Assembly (NCBI GenBank): GCA_025927935.1
Contig: JAICKM010000452.1
Location: 1-5,935 of the forward strand
Origin: Chloroflexia bacterium
GTDB lineage: Bacteria; Chloroflexota; Chloroflexia; QHBQ01; JADMIH01
DNA length: 5,935 bases
Direction of reading: 5' to 3'
Shown: positions 5,715 to 5,935 of the stretch, piece by piece
Numbering within the stretch: position 1 is the stretch's first letter
Layout: each line of letters starts with the position of its first letter
Notes under the pieces: model-generated
What the model was told of the DNA's origin: nothing
The model's database searches: none
What the model saw: the letters and a program-made list of their open reading frames with translations, nothing else
Made by a program: the position numbers and the translations under genes

Positions 5715-5750
5715 AGGGCTAGCTAGGAGCATGTGTTCCTAGCTAGCCCT
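5715..5750. repeat. Palindrome copy 3, extended to a 36-base inverted repeat
   Basis: The core at 5724-5741 is TAGGAGCATGTGTTCCTA, differing from copy 2 by one base. Additional arms AGGGCTAGC (5715-5723) and GCTAGCCCT (5742-5750) extend the inverted repeat to 36 bases. The only imperfections are the central pair and one G-T pair. Its centre is 66 bases from copy 2. As RNA it would form a very strong stem-loop. The following sequence is only mildly T-rich, so it could be a weak bidirectional terminator or a cruciform-forming protein site. Confidence 0.9.
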
Positions 5751-5890
5751 GTTGATTTGGGTGAGTTTAATTATTTAGCAACGGCATCCGTATTCAATTG
5801 TCAGATATCAGGCGCGCGGACGACACGGGGCCATCAACTTTTCGGAGTGCCGGCGAGGTCGCAAATGTCCGTATAGCCCCTGCCGCCAGG

Positions 5891-5935
5891 TTATTGTGTT
5901 TGGAGCCAGCGCAAGCCGGCCGGTGTAAGTGTGTA
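5891..5935 (-). CDS. Possible 3' end of a minus-strand gene, winged-helix-like C-terminus
   Basis: Reading the minus strand from the right edge gives YTLTPAGLRWLQTQ followed by a TAA stop at 5893-5891. The LTPAG element is common at the end of winged-helix regulators of the ArsR, PadR and MarR kinds, which suggests a regulator gene entering from the right. The evidence is only 14 residues. The two other minus-strand frames also stay open for 100 bases or more from the edge, so this is tentative. Confidence 0.35.
   Translation of the reverse strand, partial: YTLTPAGLRWLQTQ

Larger units (their letters stand above)
5532..5890. other. AT-richer non-coding region with a three-palindrome array
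   Basis: Base composition drops visibly toward AT after the 150-residue gene. No long frame with a ribosome site is present. Apart from the three related palindromes listed separately, it has a short CAAGTA tandem repeat (two and two-thirds copies, 5609-5624) next to the first palindrome, and a TTTAATTATTTA patch near 5765. No tRNA or clear T-tailed terminator was seen. Confidence 0.6.

Noticed and set aside
5658..5741. ATG-TGY-TCC-TAR mini-frames (Met-Cys-Ser-stop) within palindrome copies 2 and 3.
   Set aside because: The AGGAG is only one base from the ATG, too close for initiation. The pattern follows from the palindrome itself.

Overview
The window is GC-rich chromosomal DNA with long, well-formed bacterial genes and good Shine-Dalgarno sites. 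The best guess is a member of the Chloroflexota. This is an inference from two membrane proteins with the Ig-like repeat style common in that phylum and from the general base composition. No rRNA, ribosomal protein or other firm taxonomic marker is present.

Left half (1-3030, minus strand): two tandem paralogous genes lie head to tail with a 21-base gap. Each encodes a protein of about 500 residues with two beta-sandwich domains, no signal peptide, one central transmembrane helix, a low-complexity linker and two Ig-like domains. The downstream copy runs off the left edge. They appear to be read from a promoter near 3167-3195 through a leader that holds three perfect tandem copies of a 17-base unit.

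Divergent intergenic region (3031-3731): this is the regulatory centre of the window. It contains the tandem repeat, the minus-strand promoter with a perfect inverted repeat touching its -35 element, and an 18-base perfect palindrome (3225-3242) matching parS, the ParB-binding centromere site. A plus-strand extended -10 promoter and a leader of about 170 bases lead into lysA. No parA or parB gene is in view.

Right half (3732-5531, plus strand): lysA, encoding diaminopimelate decarboxylase (the last step of lysine synthesis), is followed three bases later by a gene for a 150-residue protein I do not recognise. The two look like a translationally coupled operon. LysA carries an unusual Ala/Pro-rich insertion of about 24 residues.

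Right end (5532-5935): an AT-richer non-coding stretch holds three related palindromes built on TAGGAGCAYGTGYTCCTA, spaced 69 and 66 bases apart. The third is extended into a 36-base inverted repeat. The last 45 bases may be the 3' end of a minus-strand gene for a winged-helix-type regulator. If so, the palindromes sit between convergent genes, where REP-like elements, terminators or an unknown protein-binding array are more likely than a promoter operator.

The most notable items are the isolated parS site, the three-palindrome array whose first member shares the CACGTG core with parS, and the tandem repeat in the leader of the paralogous membrane-protein operon.
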